From NCBI RefSeq assembly GCF_024345995.1, contig NZ_JAGQCE010000004.1, forward strand, positions 62,001 through 126,000: 64,000 nucleotides of DNA, given 5' to 3'. Position numbers and translations under genes: made by a program. Under the pieces are notes generated by a model, which had not been told where the DNA came from, searched no databases, and worked only from the letters and a program-made list of their open reading frames with translations. The number at the start of each line of letters is the position of its first letter. The stretch's first letter is position 1. Shown in pieces: positions 1 to 9,810 of this stretch. This stretch comes from Synechococcus sp. Cruz-7E5. GTDB taxonomy: Bacteria; Cyanobacteriota; Cyanobacteriia; PCC-6307; Cyanobiaceae.

Positions 1-847
1 CTGGGTGGGCGTGGGCCTGCTGGCCCTGGTCCTGGCTGGCTGGTTCACCTTCTTGCACGGCCATCGCTGGCTGCCCCTCCTGGGGCCCGCCGGGGGTCTG
101 GTGCTGCTGGGCCTGCTCTATGGCGGTGAGGCCTACCAGCGGGAGGAGTCGGAGCGGCGCCGGTTGCGGCGCACCTTCGAGCGCTACGTGGCCCCCAGCG
201 TGGTGGCCGAGATCCTGTCCGACCCCGCCGCCGCCGAGGGCATGCTGCGCGGGCGCGTCCGTCCGGTGACGGTGCTGTTCTCCGACCTGATCGGTTTCAC
301 CCAGCTCACCCAGAAGCGCGGCAAGGAGGGGCACACCGAACTGCATGTGCGCCAGCTCAACCGCTATCTCGGCGCCATGGTGGCGGTGATCACCGACCAC
401 GGCGGCACGATCGACAAGTTCATCGGCGATGCGGTGATGGCGGTGTTCGGCTCGCCCCTGGGCCGGGGTGAGCGCCAGGAGGCCCTGGCGGCCCTGTCCT
501 GCGCTCGGGCCATGCGCCGTGCCCTCGAGCAGCTCAACATCGCCTGGCGGGCCGAAGGGGTCGAGCCCCTCAACAGCGGTATCGGCCTGGCCAGCGGCCC
601 GGCGATGGTGGGCCAGATCGGCAGTCCCCAGCGCCTGGAGTTCACCGTGATCGGCGACACGGTGAACCTTGCCAGCCGGCTGGAGGGCCAGACTCGTCCG
701 CTGCAGGTGCCGGTGGTCTTCGATGCGGCCACAGCCGAACTGGTCAGGGGGGAGTTCCCCGTGCGCCCGCTTGGGCCGGTGCTGGTGAAGGGGATGGGAG
801 AGATTCCTGTTTACACCCTGGAAAGCGATCCCAGCGAAAGGGCCTGA
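1..847 (+). CDS. Class III adenylate cyclase, membrane-bound, C-terminal part (5' end outside window)
   Basis: Makes a cyclic nucleotide, most likely cAMP, from a triphosphate at the membrane. The visible part (about 281 codons, open to the left edge) has two hydrophobic helices, a short linker and a complete class III catalytic domain. Both metal-binding Asp motifs are present (VLFSDLIGFT and FIGDAVMAVFG), with the Lys just before FIGD and the Asp in VIGDTVNLASRLE that favour adenine. The TM-linker-cyclase layout resembles CHASE2-type cyclases, but the sensor region would lie outside the window, so that is inference. The last 104 bases overlap the 3' end of thiO on the other strand. Confidence 0.88.
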   Translation, partial: WVGVGLLALVLAGWFTFLHGHRWLPLLGPAGGLVLLGLLYGGEAYQREESERRRLRRTFERYVAPSVVAEILSDPAAAEGMLRGRVRPVTVLFSDLIGFTQLTQKRGKEGHTELHVRQLNRYLGAMVAVITDHGGTIDKFIGDAVMAVFGSPLGRGERQEALAALSCARAMRRALEQLNIAWRAEGVEPLNSGIGLASGPAMVGQIGSPQRLEFTVIGDTVNLASRLEGQTRPLQVPVVFDAATAELVRGEFPVRPLGPVLVKGMGEIPVYTLESDPSERA

Positions 848-1991
848 GCAGGGCTGCCGCCTCAGGCTCGATGGGCGCTGGCGCGAGATCTGGATCGCCG
901 GCCTGGGGGATGGCCGCAGCGATCAGCTCCGCTGTGATCGCCGCCAGCAGCACGCCGTTGCGGTAATGGCCCGTGGCCAGCCACAGACCCGGGACCGGGC
1001 TGGGCCCGAGCAGGGGCGCTTCATCCGGCGTGCCTGGCCGGAAGCCCCACCAGCGCTCCATCGGCGGCCAGCTGGCCGCTTCCGGAAGCAGCGCCTCGAT
1101 GCCCGCCTGCAGTTGCCGCTGCCCGAAAGGGGTGAGCCCCTCGCTGAAGGCGGCGTCCGGTTCGCTGGTGGCCCCCACCACCAGCAGACCGTCTTCGCGG
1201 GGCACCAGATACGTGCCCGGGCCGAACAGCACCCGCTTGAGGGCGTTTCGGGGCCCCTGCAGCGAGAGCATCTGGCCCTTGACGGGGACCACCGGCAGCT
1301 CGGGCAGCAGCCGGGCGCTCCAGGCGCCGCAGGCCAGCACCGCCCGCCGGCAGCTGAATGTGGCCTCGTCACCCTGGGCGCGACGGATGCGCACCGCGTC
1401 GAGCGCTCCGCCCTGATGGCGGATCAGCCCCAGCACTTCGGCCCCTTCCTCGAAAGCCACGCCCCGCTCCACGCAGGCCCGCTCCAGGGCCCGCATCAGC
1501 TGGCGGCGGTTGTCGATCTGCCCGTCCTGGGGGAAGAGCAGCCCGGCCTGCCAGCGCGGGCCGATGCCTGGGATCTCGAGCTCCAGTCCAGCGCGCGTCA
1601 GTGTCGTGCCGAAGGCGGCGGTGGGGTACGCGTCGCGTTGCTGCGCCGTGGCAAAGGGCACCACGATTCCGCAGGCGCGCAGGCCGCAACTCAGGCCGCT
1701 GTCGGTCTCGATCTGCTCCACCCAGGCCGGAATGCGCGCCAGGCTGATCTGCCCCAGCTTCAGCATCGGGCCCGAGAGCCCCTCGGCGTGGGGAGCGAGC
1801 ATGCCGGCCGCCACGAACCCGGCTGCCTCGCTGCGGCGTCGGCTGAGTACTCGCACCTTTTCGCCCCGGCGGGCCAACTGGTGGGCCACCGCCAGACCGA
1901 TCAGGCCGCCGCCAAGGATCAGCACTGGTTCCGGACCTGACTCGGATGGGGCTCTGCCTGTCGAGACTCCATCCACGCGACGGGGTGTCAT
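744..1991 (-). CDS. thiO: Glycine oxidase ThiO (FAD-dependent, thiamine biosynthesis)
   Basis: Oxidises glycine to iminoglycine for assembly of the thiazole ring of thiamine; soluble flavoprotein of the DAO superfamily. The 415-residue product has an N-terminal Rossmann motif (LILGGGLIGLAVAHQL, about residue 24), a substrate-region motif WWGFRPGTPDEAPLLG, and a C-terminal FAD motif (TGHYRNGVLLA). The usual family ending RPFRWDRF is reached near residue 390. About 25 further Pro/Ala-rich residues follow and lie antisense to the cyclase gene. ATG start at 1991. Divergent from gatB, with about 120 bases between them. Other amino-acid oxidases of the superfamily are possible, but length and motifs fit ThiO best. 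Confidence 0.85.
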   Translation of the reverse strand: MTPRRVDGVSTGRAPSESGPEPVLILGGGLIGLAVAHQLARRGEKVRVLSRRRSEAAGFVAAGMLAPHAEGLSGPMLKLGQISLARIPAWVEQIETDSGLSCGLRACGIVVPFATAQQRDAYPTAAFGTTLTRAGLELEIPGIGPRWQAGLLFPQDGQIDNRRQLMRALERACVERGVAFEEGAEVLGLIRHQGGALDAVRIRRAQGDEATFSCRRAVLACGAWSARLLPELPVVPVKGQMLSLQGPRNALKRVLFGPGTYLVPREDGLLVVGATSEPDAAFSEGLTPFGQRQLQAGIEALLPEAASWPPMERWWGFRPGTPDEAPLLGPSPVPGLWLATGHYRNGVLLAAITAELIAAAIPQAGDPDLAPAPIEPEAAALLRPFRWDRFPGCKQESLPSPSPAPAQAGARGTPP

Positions 1992-2113
1992 CCCTTCAAG
2001 CTATCCAAGCGTCATCAGCTCGGTGATGGCCCTGCTGAGCCTGCGGCTACCTCCCGGCTTCGGCGCCAGGGCCCTGCCCTCTGAATAGGATCGGCTCAAG
2101 CCAGGAGAGCGGG

Positions 2114-3595
2114 ATGGGTGCGGCGATGGGAGATGGGGCCTGGGAGGCGGTGATCGGCCTGGAAACCCATGTGCAACTGGGCACAGCCAGCAAGATCTTC
2201 ACGGCCGCCTCCACCAGCTTCGGCGACGATCCCAACACCCACATCGACCCAGTGGTGTGCGGCCTGCCGGGCACGCTGCCGGTGCTGAACGAGAAGGTGC
2301 TGGAGTATGCGGTGAAGGCGGCCCTGGCCTTGAATCTGCACATCGCCGAACACAGCAAGTTCGACCGCAAGCAATACTTCTATCCCGATCTGCCCAAGAA
2401 CTACCAGATCTCCCAATACGACGAGCCGATCGCCGAGAACGGCTGGATCGAGGTGGAGGTGGCCGAGAAGGGCAAAGACACCTACCTCAAGACAGTCGGC
2501 ATCGAGCGGCTGCACATGGAGGAAGACGCCGGCAAGCTGGTGCATGCCGGCAGCGATCGCCTGGCGGGCAGCAGCCATTCCCTGGTGGATTACAACCGCG
2601 CCGGTGTGGCCCTGGCCGAGATCGTGAGCAAGCCGGATCTGCGCACAGGCCGGGAGGCTGCCGAATACGCCTCCGAGATCCGCCGGATCATGCGCTATCT
2701 GGGCGTGAGCGACGGCAACATGCAGGAGGGTTCTCTGCGCTGTGACGTCAACATCTCCGTGCGTCGCGGCCCTGAGGCCCCCTTCGGCGTGAAGGTGGAG
2801 ATCAAGAACATGAACTCCTTCTCGGCCATCCAGAAGGCGATAGACCACGAGATCCAGCGCCAGATCAAGGCCTACGAATCCGGCGAGCCGGTGGTGCAGG
2901 AAACCCGCCTCTGGGATGAGGCCAAGCAGCTCACAAAGAGCATGCGCATCAAGGAAGGCAGCAGCGACTACCGCTACTTCCCCGAACCGGATCTGGGCCC
3001 GATCGAGGTGACCGCAGAGCGGCGTGAGGGATGGCGGGCTGAGCTGCCCGAGCTGCCGGCGGCCAAGCGTCACCGTTACGCCGAGGAGTTCGGCCTCTCG
3101 ATCTACGACGCCCGGGTGCTCACCGATGAGCGCGCGATGGCTGAATACTTCGAAGCTGCCGTGTCTGCTGGCGGCGACCCGAAAGGAGTGGCCAACTGGG
3201 TGACGGGCGACATCGCCGCCTATCTCAATGCGGGCAAGCTCTCGATCATCGAGCTGCCCCTCAAACCAGAGGAGCTCTCGGAGCTGGTGGGTCTGATCGA
3301 CGACGGCACGATCAGCGGCAAGATCGCCAAGGAGATCCTGCCGGAGCTGCTGGAGCAGGGCGGTTCCGCCAAGGCGATCGTGGCCGACCGCGGCCTCGGG
3401 ATGATCAGCGACCCCGCCGCCATCACCAAGGTGGTGCAGGAGCTGCTGGAAGCTCACCCCGAAGAGGTGGAGGCCTTCCGTGGCGGCAAGACCAAACTCC
3501 AGGGCTTCTTTGTGGGGCAGCTGATGAAGCGCACCGGTGGCCGCGCCGATCCCAAGCTGGCCAACCGGATCCTCAACGAGCAGCTGAAGGGCTGA
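2114..3595 (+). CDS. gatB: Asp-tRNA(Asn)/Glu-tRNA(Gln) amidotransferase subunit B
   Basis: Subunit of the GatCAB complex that converts Glu-tRNA(Gln) (and Asp-tRNA(Asn)) to the amidated form; it binds the mischarged tRNA and houses the kinase/transamidation site. The 493-residue length is normal. Visible family motifs are VIGLETHVQL at the N-terminus, DRKQYFYPDLPKNYQISQYD, the Cys-containing DVNISVR region, and the C-terminal YqeY-like tail (GFFVGQLMKRTGGRADP). The ATG at 2114 follows an AGGAGAG ribosome site; a second in-frame ATG at 2126 is possible. gatA and gatC are not adjacent, as is common in cyanobacteria. Confidence 0.96.
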   Translation: MGAAMGDGAWEAVIGLETHVQLGTASKIFTAASTSFGDDPNTHIDPVVCGLPGTLPVLNEKVLEYAVKAALALNLHIAEHSKFDRKQYFYPDLPKNYQISQYDEPIAENGWIEVEVAEKGKDTYLKTVGIERLHMEEDAGKLVHAGSDRLAGSSHSLVDYNRAGVALAEIVSKPDLRTGREAAEYASEIRRIMRYLGVSDGNMQEGSLRCDVNISVRRGPEAPFGVKVEIKNMNSFSAIQKAIDHEIQRQIKAYESGEPVVQETRLWDEAKQLTKSMRIKEGSSDYRYFPEPDLGPIEVTAERREGWRAELPELPAAKRHRYAEEFGLSIYDARVLTDERAMAEYFEAAVSAGGDPKGVANWVTGDIAAYLNAGKLSIIELPLKPEELSELVGLIDDGTISGKIAKEILPELLEQGGSAKAIVADRGLGMISDPAAITKVVQELLEAHPEEVEAFRGGKTKLQGFFVGQLMKRTGGRADPKLANRILNEQLKG

Positions 3596-3638
3596 ACCTC
3601 CGGGATAGCCTCGAGGCTTCCTTGATCAGGCCGACGGC

Positions 3639-4249
3639 GTGAACTGGCCGGACGTCATTCTTGTCAACGGACCGTCCAGTGCCGGTAAGTCCACTCTCTG
3701 CCGCCGGCTGCAGGAGCGTATCGAGCACCCCTACCTGTGCCTGGGCTTCGATGACCTGATCTTTTTCGCTGCTCCTCGCTATTACAGGGGGGCAGACACG
3801 CCCAGGCAGGACGGATCCGATCCGTTCACCGCCCAGGGGGTGCAGATGTGTCGGGTTTCCGGGGAGGGGGATCCGCTGGATGTGCGCCCCTGCTTTGGCC
3901 CGGTCTTCCGGCGCTTGATCGGGACCATGGCTCCGGTGGTTCGCACGCTGGTGGAGGGAGGCAACCCGGTGATCTTCGACCATGTCCTGCATGACCAGGA
4001 GATGATGGACAGCTGCACGGCCGCCTTCGCGGGGCTGGGCGTGTTCAGCGTGGGCATCACCTGTGACCTCGCCATCCTCGAGGCCCGGGAGAGGGCCCGC
4101 GGCGACCGCGTCCTTGGTCGAGCCCGGGGCCTGGTGGATGTGGTTCATCGCTTCTGCACCTACGACCTGACCCTGGATTCCGGCCAGCTGGGGCCAGAGG
4201 CCTGCGTGGATTGTGTGGTCTCCGCTCTCAAGCGGGTTGATGCGACCAC

Positions 4250-4253
<4 letters not shown>
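3639..4253 (+). CDS. Chloramphenicol phosphotransferase-like P-loop kinase
   Basis: Predicted cytosolic ATP-dependent phosphotransferase of the CPT family (Pfam CPT); the substrate here is unknown. The 204-residue product starts with a strand and a Walker A loop (VNGPSSAGKSTL, residues 8-19), then a Walker-B-like FDD segment, and later a conserved VIFDHVLHD motif and an Arg-rich lid (EARERARGDR), all usual in CPT-like proteins. GTG start at 3639, 43 bases after gatB. Its TAG stop shares the sequence CTAG with the stop of the convergent downstream gene. Whether it confers drug resistance cannot be judged; many CPT-like genes are uncharacterised housekeeping kinases. Confidence 0.7.
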
Positions 4254-5728
<1,475 letters not shown>

Positions 5729-5765
5729 GGCGGCTCGGCAGGATGGTGTGAGTCATCCTGCCGCT

Positions 5766-6995
5766 GTGTCCCTTCCCTGGCACCCGATCCCCGGCGGCCT
5801 CACCGCTCCCACCGGCTTCCTGGCGGCCGGCAGCACCGCTGGCCTCAAGGCCTCCGGCAAGCCTGATCTCTCGCTGCTGCTGGCTCCGACAGGGGCCGTC
5901 TGCGCGGGCAGCTTCACCACCAACCGTGTGCGGGCCGCCTGCGTGGATCTCTGCGCCGAGCGCCTGGCGGCCAGCGGCGGCCGCGCCCGGGCGGTGCTCA
6001 CCAATTCCGGCCAGGCCAATGCCTGCACGGGCGATCTGGGCCTGATCGACAGCCTGCGCGCCACCCAGGCCACCGCCGATCTCCTGGGGCTGGCCGCCGA
6101 GGAGGTGCTGATCTGCTCCACCGGCGTGATCGGCGTGCCGATACCGATGCAGATCCTGCTGGCGGGCCTGGATCCCCTGGTGGAGGCCCTGAGCCCCGAG
6201 GGGGGCGCCGCTGCCGCCACGGCCATCCTCACCACCGATCTGATCGACAAGCAGGTCGCCCTGGAGGCCGACCTGGGCGGCCGGCGTGTGCGCCTCGGCG
6301 GCATGGCCAAGGGCTCCGGGATGATTCACCCCACCATGGCCACGATGCTCGGTTACCTCAGTTGTGATGCCGGTGTGCCGGCGGAGCTGTGGCAAGGGAT
6401 GGTGCGGCGGGCGGTGGATCGTTCCTTCAATGCGATCACGGTCGACGGCGACACCAGCACCAACGACACGTTCCTGGCCTTTGCAGCCGGCGAGCCCTTG
6501 AGCCCGGAGCACTTCGACGCGCTGGAGGCTGGCCTGACGGCGGTGTCGCAGCACCTGGCCAGGGCGATTGCCCGCGACGGCGAGGGGGCCACCTGCCTGA
6601 TCGAGACGCGGGTGGAAGGGGCGACGGATGACGCCGGCGCCCGCGCCATCGCCCGCACCATCTGCGGGTCGTCGCTGGTGAAGTGCGCGGTCCACGGCCG
6701 TGACCCCAACTGGGGCCGGATCGTGGCCGCGGCTGGCCGCGCCGGTGTGGAGTTCGACCCCGAGGCGGTGGCCCTCTGGCTGGGGGAGCACCAGCTGATG
6801 GCCGCAGGTCAGCCCGTGTCCTTCGACCGCCAGGCCGCTTCCCGTTTCATGGCTGAGCGCGCCGCCGGCGCCTATCTCAGTGGCGACACCGTGACCATCC
6901 GCCTGGTGGTGGGCGACGGCCCCGGCCAGGGTCGGGCCTGGGGCTGTGATCTCTCCGATCAATACGTGCGCATCAACGCCGACTACACCACCTGA
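5766..6995 (+). CDS. argJ: Bifunctional glutamate N-acetyltransferase / amino-acid acetyltransferase ArgJ
   Basis: Transfers acetyl from N-acetylornithine to glutamate (and in many lineages from acetyl-CoA) in the cyclic arginine pathway. The 409-residue product starts IPGGLTAPTGF. It has the self-cleavage site GMIHPTMATMLGYL, where the Thr becomes the N-terminal nucleophile of the beta chain, followed by FNAITVDGDTSTND and the C-terminal RINADYTT. GTG at 5766 is chosen because the family similarity begins there; an in-frame GTG lies at 5748. The gene is divergent from the coaE fusion, with only a few tens of bases between starts, so their promoters must overlap. Confidence 0.95.
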   Translation: MSLPWHPIPGGLTAPTGFLAAGSTAGLKASGKPDLSLLLAPTGAVCAGSFTTNRVRAACVDLCAERLAASGGRARAVLTNSGQANACTGDLGLIDSLRATQATADLLGLAAEEVLICSTGVIGVPIPMQILLAGLDPLVEALSPEGGAAAATAILTTDLIDKQVALEADLGGRRVRLGGMAKGSGMIHPTMATMLGYLSCDAGVPAELWQGMVRRAVDRSFNAITVDGDTSTNDTFLAFAAGEPLSPEHFDALEAGLTAVSQHLARAIARDGEGATCLIETRVEGATDDAGARAIARTICGSSLVKCAVHGRDPNWGRIVAAAGRAGVEFDPEAVALWLGEHQLMAAGQPVSFDRQAASRFMAERAAGAYLSGDTVTIRLVVGDGPGQGRAWGCDLSDQYVRINADYTT

Positions 6996-7086
6996 ACGCC
7001 GGTGTGCCAAGCGGTGACAGCCGCACCGATCGGCTCAGGGTTGCGCTGGCTTCCGTGCAACGCTCCAGTCACGAATCTTCCAGTCG

Positions 7087-8841
7087 GTGGCGGCTGCCGG
7101 GTGGCGGCTCCCGATTGAACAGGCCTTGGTACGAGCGATCTCTCTGACATCGATCCTGCCCGGTTTGCGGCAGCTGCGCTCCTATCAACCCGCCTGGATC
7201 AGGGGAGACCTGCTGGCGGGAGTAACCGTGGCGGCCTATCTGGTTCCGCAGTGCATGGCCTATGCGGAACTGGCCGGTGTGGCGCCGGTCGCTGGGTTGT
7301 GGGCGATCCTGCCGCCGATGTTGCTCTATGCCCTGCTCGGTTCCTCCCCCCAGCTTTCGGTGGGGCCTGAATCCACCACGGCCGTGATGACGGCGGTGGC
7401 GATCGCGCCGCTCGCCGGGAGTGATCCGCTGGCCTACGCCAGCCTCGCCAGCTTGCTGGCCCTGGCCGTGGGCCTCGTCTGTTTCCTGGGGGCCTGGGGC
7501 CGGTTGGGCTTCCTGGCCGATCTGCTCTCCAAGCCGATCCTGGTGGGTTACATGGCCGGGGTGGCCGTGATCATGATCAGCGGCCAGATCGGCAAGATCA
7601 GCGGCCTGGATCTTCAGGCTGAGTCGCTGCTGGGTCAGCTGCGGGAGTTGGCCGGCCGCAGCGGTGAGATCCATGGCCCCACCCTGCTGCTGGCCATCGG
7701 GGTGCTGGTGTTTCTTCTGCTGGTGCAGCGCCGCTTCCCCGCCGCCCCAGGTCCGCTGCTGGCGGTGCTGCTGGCGGTGGCGGTGGTGGCGGTGCTGCAT
7801 CTTGATCAGCAGGGCGTCGCCGTGATCGGGCAGATCCCCGCCGGATTGCCAGGTTTCCACCTGCCGGAGGGCGTTGCTCCTCAGAAACTCAGATTCCTGT
7901 TGTCCGCAGCTGTGGGCATCGCCCTGGTGGGCTACTCCGACAACGTGCTCACCGCCCGCGCCTTCGCAGCCCGTGGCGGTTACCGCATCGATGCCAACCA
8001 GGAGCTGCTGGCGCTGGGGGCGGTGAATCTGGGCAACGGTCTGATGCAGGGCTTTCCGGTCAGCAGCAGCGGCAGCCGCACGGCCATCGGCGCGGCGCTT
8101 GGCAGCCGCTCCCAGCTGTTTTCGCTGGTGGCCTTCGTGGCGGTGTCGCTGGTTGTGCTCTTTTTGCGGCCGCTGCTGGCCCTGTTCCCGAAGGCGGCCC
8201 TGGGCGCGATCGTGATCTACGCCGCCCTGCGCCTGATCGACATCTCCGAGTTCCAGCGCCTGCGGCGCTTCCAGCTCAGTGAGTTCCGCCTGGCGCTGGT
8301 CACCTTCGCCGGGGTGCTCCTCACCGACCTCCTGATGGGCGTGGGGCTGGCGGTGGCGCTGTCGGTGATCGATCTGTTTGCCCGCCTGGTGCGCCCCCAT
8401 GACGCGGTACTGGGTAACGCGCCCAACCTGGCCGGCCTCCACGACGTCGAGGACTGGGAGGGCGCCAGCACGATCCCCGGGCTGGTGCTCTACCGCTATG
8501 ACGCGCCGCTCTGCTTCGCCAATGCCGAGGACTTCCGCCGCCGCGCCCTGCTGGCGATCGATGCCGAAACCGTTGCCGTCGACTGGTTCGTGCTCAATGC
8601 GGAGGCGATCGTGGAGATCGACATCACCGCTGCTGATGTGTTGCGGGAGTTGCAGCAGGAGCTGGCTGGGCGGCACATCGTCTTCGCCATGGCCCGGGTC
8701 AAGCAGGATCTCTACCTACAGCTCGCCAGAGCCGGTGTGGCGGAGAGGATCGGCGCCGAGCACTTTTATCCCACCCTGCCAACGGCGATCGCCGCCTTTC
8801 AGGACCAGGCTTCGAGAAGCGCCGCTGGGTCCGTCGGTTGA
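7087..8841 (+). CDS. SulP-family anion transporter with C-terminal STAS domain
   Basis: Inner-membrane anion transporter of the SLC26/SulP family; the substrate could be sulfate or bicarbonate (BicA belongs to this family) and cannot be decided from motifs. The 584-residue product shows the N-terminal signature (RGDLLAGVTVAAYLVPQCMAYA), about ten or more hydrophobic helices, the QGFPVSSSGSRTAIG motif of the SulP core, and a STAS domain from about residue 450 (LVLYRYDAPLCFANAEDF, then VEIDITAADVL). The GTG at 7087 is the first possible start; later starts near residue 15-20 cannot be excluded. It sits 91 bases after argJ. I saw no carbon-uptake regulator or carboxysome gene nearby to support a BicA role. 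Confidence 0.88.
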   Translation: MAAAGWRLPIEQALVRAISLTSILPGLRQLRSYQPAWIRGDLLAGVTVAAYLVPQCMAYAELAGVAPVAGLWAILPPMLLYALLGSSPQLSVGPESTTAVMTAVAIAPLAGSDPLAYASLASLLALAVGLVCFLGAWGRLGFLADLLSKPILVGYMAGVAVIMISGQIGKISGLDLQAESLLGQLRELAGRSGEIHGPTLLLAIGVLVFLLLVQRRFPAAPGPLLAVLLAVAVVAVLHLDQQGVAVIGQIPAGLPGFHLPEGVAPQKLRFLLSAAVGIALVGYSDNVLTARAFAARGGYRIDANQELLALGAVNLGNGLMQGFPVSSSGSRTAIGAALGSRSQLFSLVAFVAVSLVVLFLRPLLALFPKAALGAIVIYAALRLIDISEFQRLRRFQLSEFRLALVTFAGVLLTDLLMGVGLAVALSVIDLFARLVRPHDAVLGNAPNLAGLHDVEDWEGASTIPGLVLYRYDAPLCFANAEDFRRRALLAIDAETVAVDWFVLNAEAIVEIDITAADVLRELQQELAGRHIVFAMARVKQDLYLQLARAGVAERIGAEHFYPTLPTAIAAFQDQASRSAAGSVG

Positions 8842-8868
8842 GCCTGATCGAGAGCGTGAGGTGAAGCC

Positions 8869-9432
8869 ATGACCCTGCCTGCCTCCCTGGAGGTCAGGAT
8901 GGCAGGGCAGTTGCATCCAGCTCCCATGCCAGAGGCAGAGGGCGGAGCCCGGCGCCGATCCCGTCGATCCAGCCTTGAGTCGCCGTCACCGCCGAAGCGC
9001 TGGGCCCCGTGGGTGCTGCCCCTGGCGGCTGGCCTCTGCTTTGGCGTGGGCTACAGCCTCACCGACCGGCTGCTGAGCCTGGGCAAGGGCGAGGCGGTCA
9101 AGCTGGACCAGAGCTTTGATGTCAAGCCCTTTCCAGGAACCAGCCTGGAGAGCCTGCGTCTGCGCTTCGGTGCAGACAAGAAGGAGCTTCCGGGCAATCC
9201 GGAGCTGATTGAGCAGGAGAGCAGCAAGACGGACAGCAGTAAGAACGAGAGCAGCAGGCAGAGCGAAGCGGCCAATCCCGAAGCCAGCGAGCCCCGGCAG
9301 GAGCAGCCAGCCAGCGAGGCTGCCTCCGAGCGCTCAGGTTCCACGCCTGAACCCCAGGGGGTTGAACCTGCCGGGGAAGCAGCCCCGCCGTTAGCGCCGC
9401 CACCACCGCGCTCTCCCGACCTCCAGCCCTGA
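8869..9432 (+). CDS. Conserved hypothetical single-pass membrane protein, charged C-terminal tail
   Basis: Function unknown. The 187-residue product has a basic N-terminal segment (ARRRSRRSS), one hydrophobic helix around residues 46-62 (WVLPLAAGLCFGVGYSL) and a short ordered part (FDVKPFPGTSLESLRLRFG). About 85 residues follow that are rich in Glu, Ser, Gln, Pro and Ala, and are probably disordered. It is likely anchored in a membrane with the tail on one side. It starts 27 bases after the SulP gene and precedes a small coiled-coil protein and the ABC1 kinase in the same direction, so the three may be co-transcribed. No recognised domain. Confidence 0.7.
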   Translation: MTLPASLEVRMAGQLHPAPMPEAEGGARRRSRRSSLESPSPPKRWAPWVLPLAAGLCFGVGYSLTDRLLSLGKGEAVKLDQSFDVKPFPGTSLESLRLRFGADKKELPGNPELIEQESSKTDSSKNESSRQSEAANPEASEPRQEQPASEAASERSGSTPEPQGVEPAGEAAPPLAPPPPRSPDLQP

Positions 9433-9468
9433 TCTGCCACAGTTTGGCCAGAGCGGACGGTCCATTCG

Positions 9469-9810
9469 ATGCATGCCCCCCAATCCCTCCTGCAGGCTGC
9501 GTTGAATCGGTTGGGAGCCCGCCTTGGCAGCGGCTTCGCCGATTCGGCAGCCAGCCTGGCGGTGCTGGCCCAGGAAGCCCCGGAGCGCCTTCGCCGTGAA
9601 CTGGAACTGTTCTGGAGTGAAGTGGAGCAGGAGGCCCAACGGCTGGAAACCGAAGCAGGAGCTGGCTTCGCCGCAGATGACGAAGAAACTGGCCCATCCT
9701 CCGGAGGCTCAAGCGCCCGAGGATGGTCTGTTTCTTCGCCCCTGGACCAGATCGACGAATTGCGTGCCCGCGTGGCCACCCTTTCCCGCCAGCTCGAGGA
9801 CCGGGGTTGA
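9469..9810 (+). CDS. Small coiled-coil hypothetical protein upstream of ABC1 kinase
   Basis: Function unknown. The 113-residue product is predicted helical: residues 1-65 are Leu/Glu/Arg-rich and amphipathic (VLAQEAPERLRRELELFW), and the end (LDQIDELRARVATLSRQLED) is a typical short coiled coil, with a Ser/Gly-rich linker between. Its TGA overlaps the ATG of the ABC1 kinase gene by one base (TGATG), so the two are translationally coupled and may act together. Start is the ATG at 9469. Cytosolic, no signal or membrane helix. Confidence 0.7.
   Translation: MHAPQSLLQAALNRLGARLGSGFADSAASLAVLAQEAPERLRRELELFWSEVEQEAQRLETEAGAGFAADDEETGPSSGGSSARGWSVSSPLDQIDELRARVATLSRQLEDRG

Noticed and set aside
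7069..8676. Open frame of 535 codons on the minus strand under the SulP gene
   Set aside because: His/Gln-rich antisense artefact; the plus strand encodes an unmistakable transporter.
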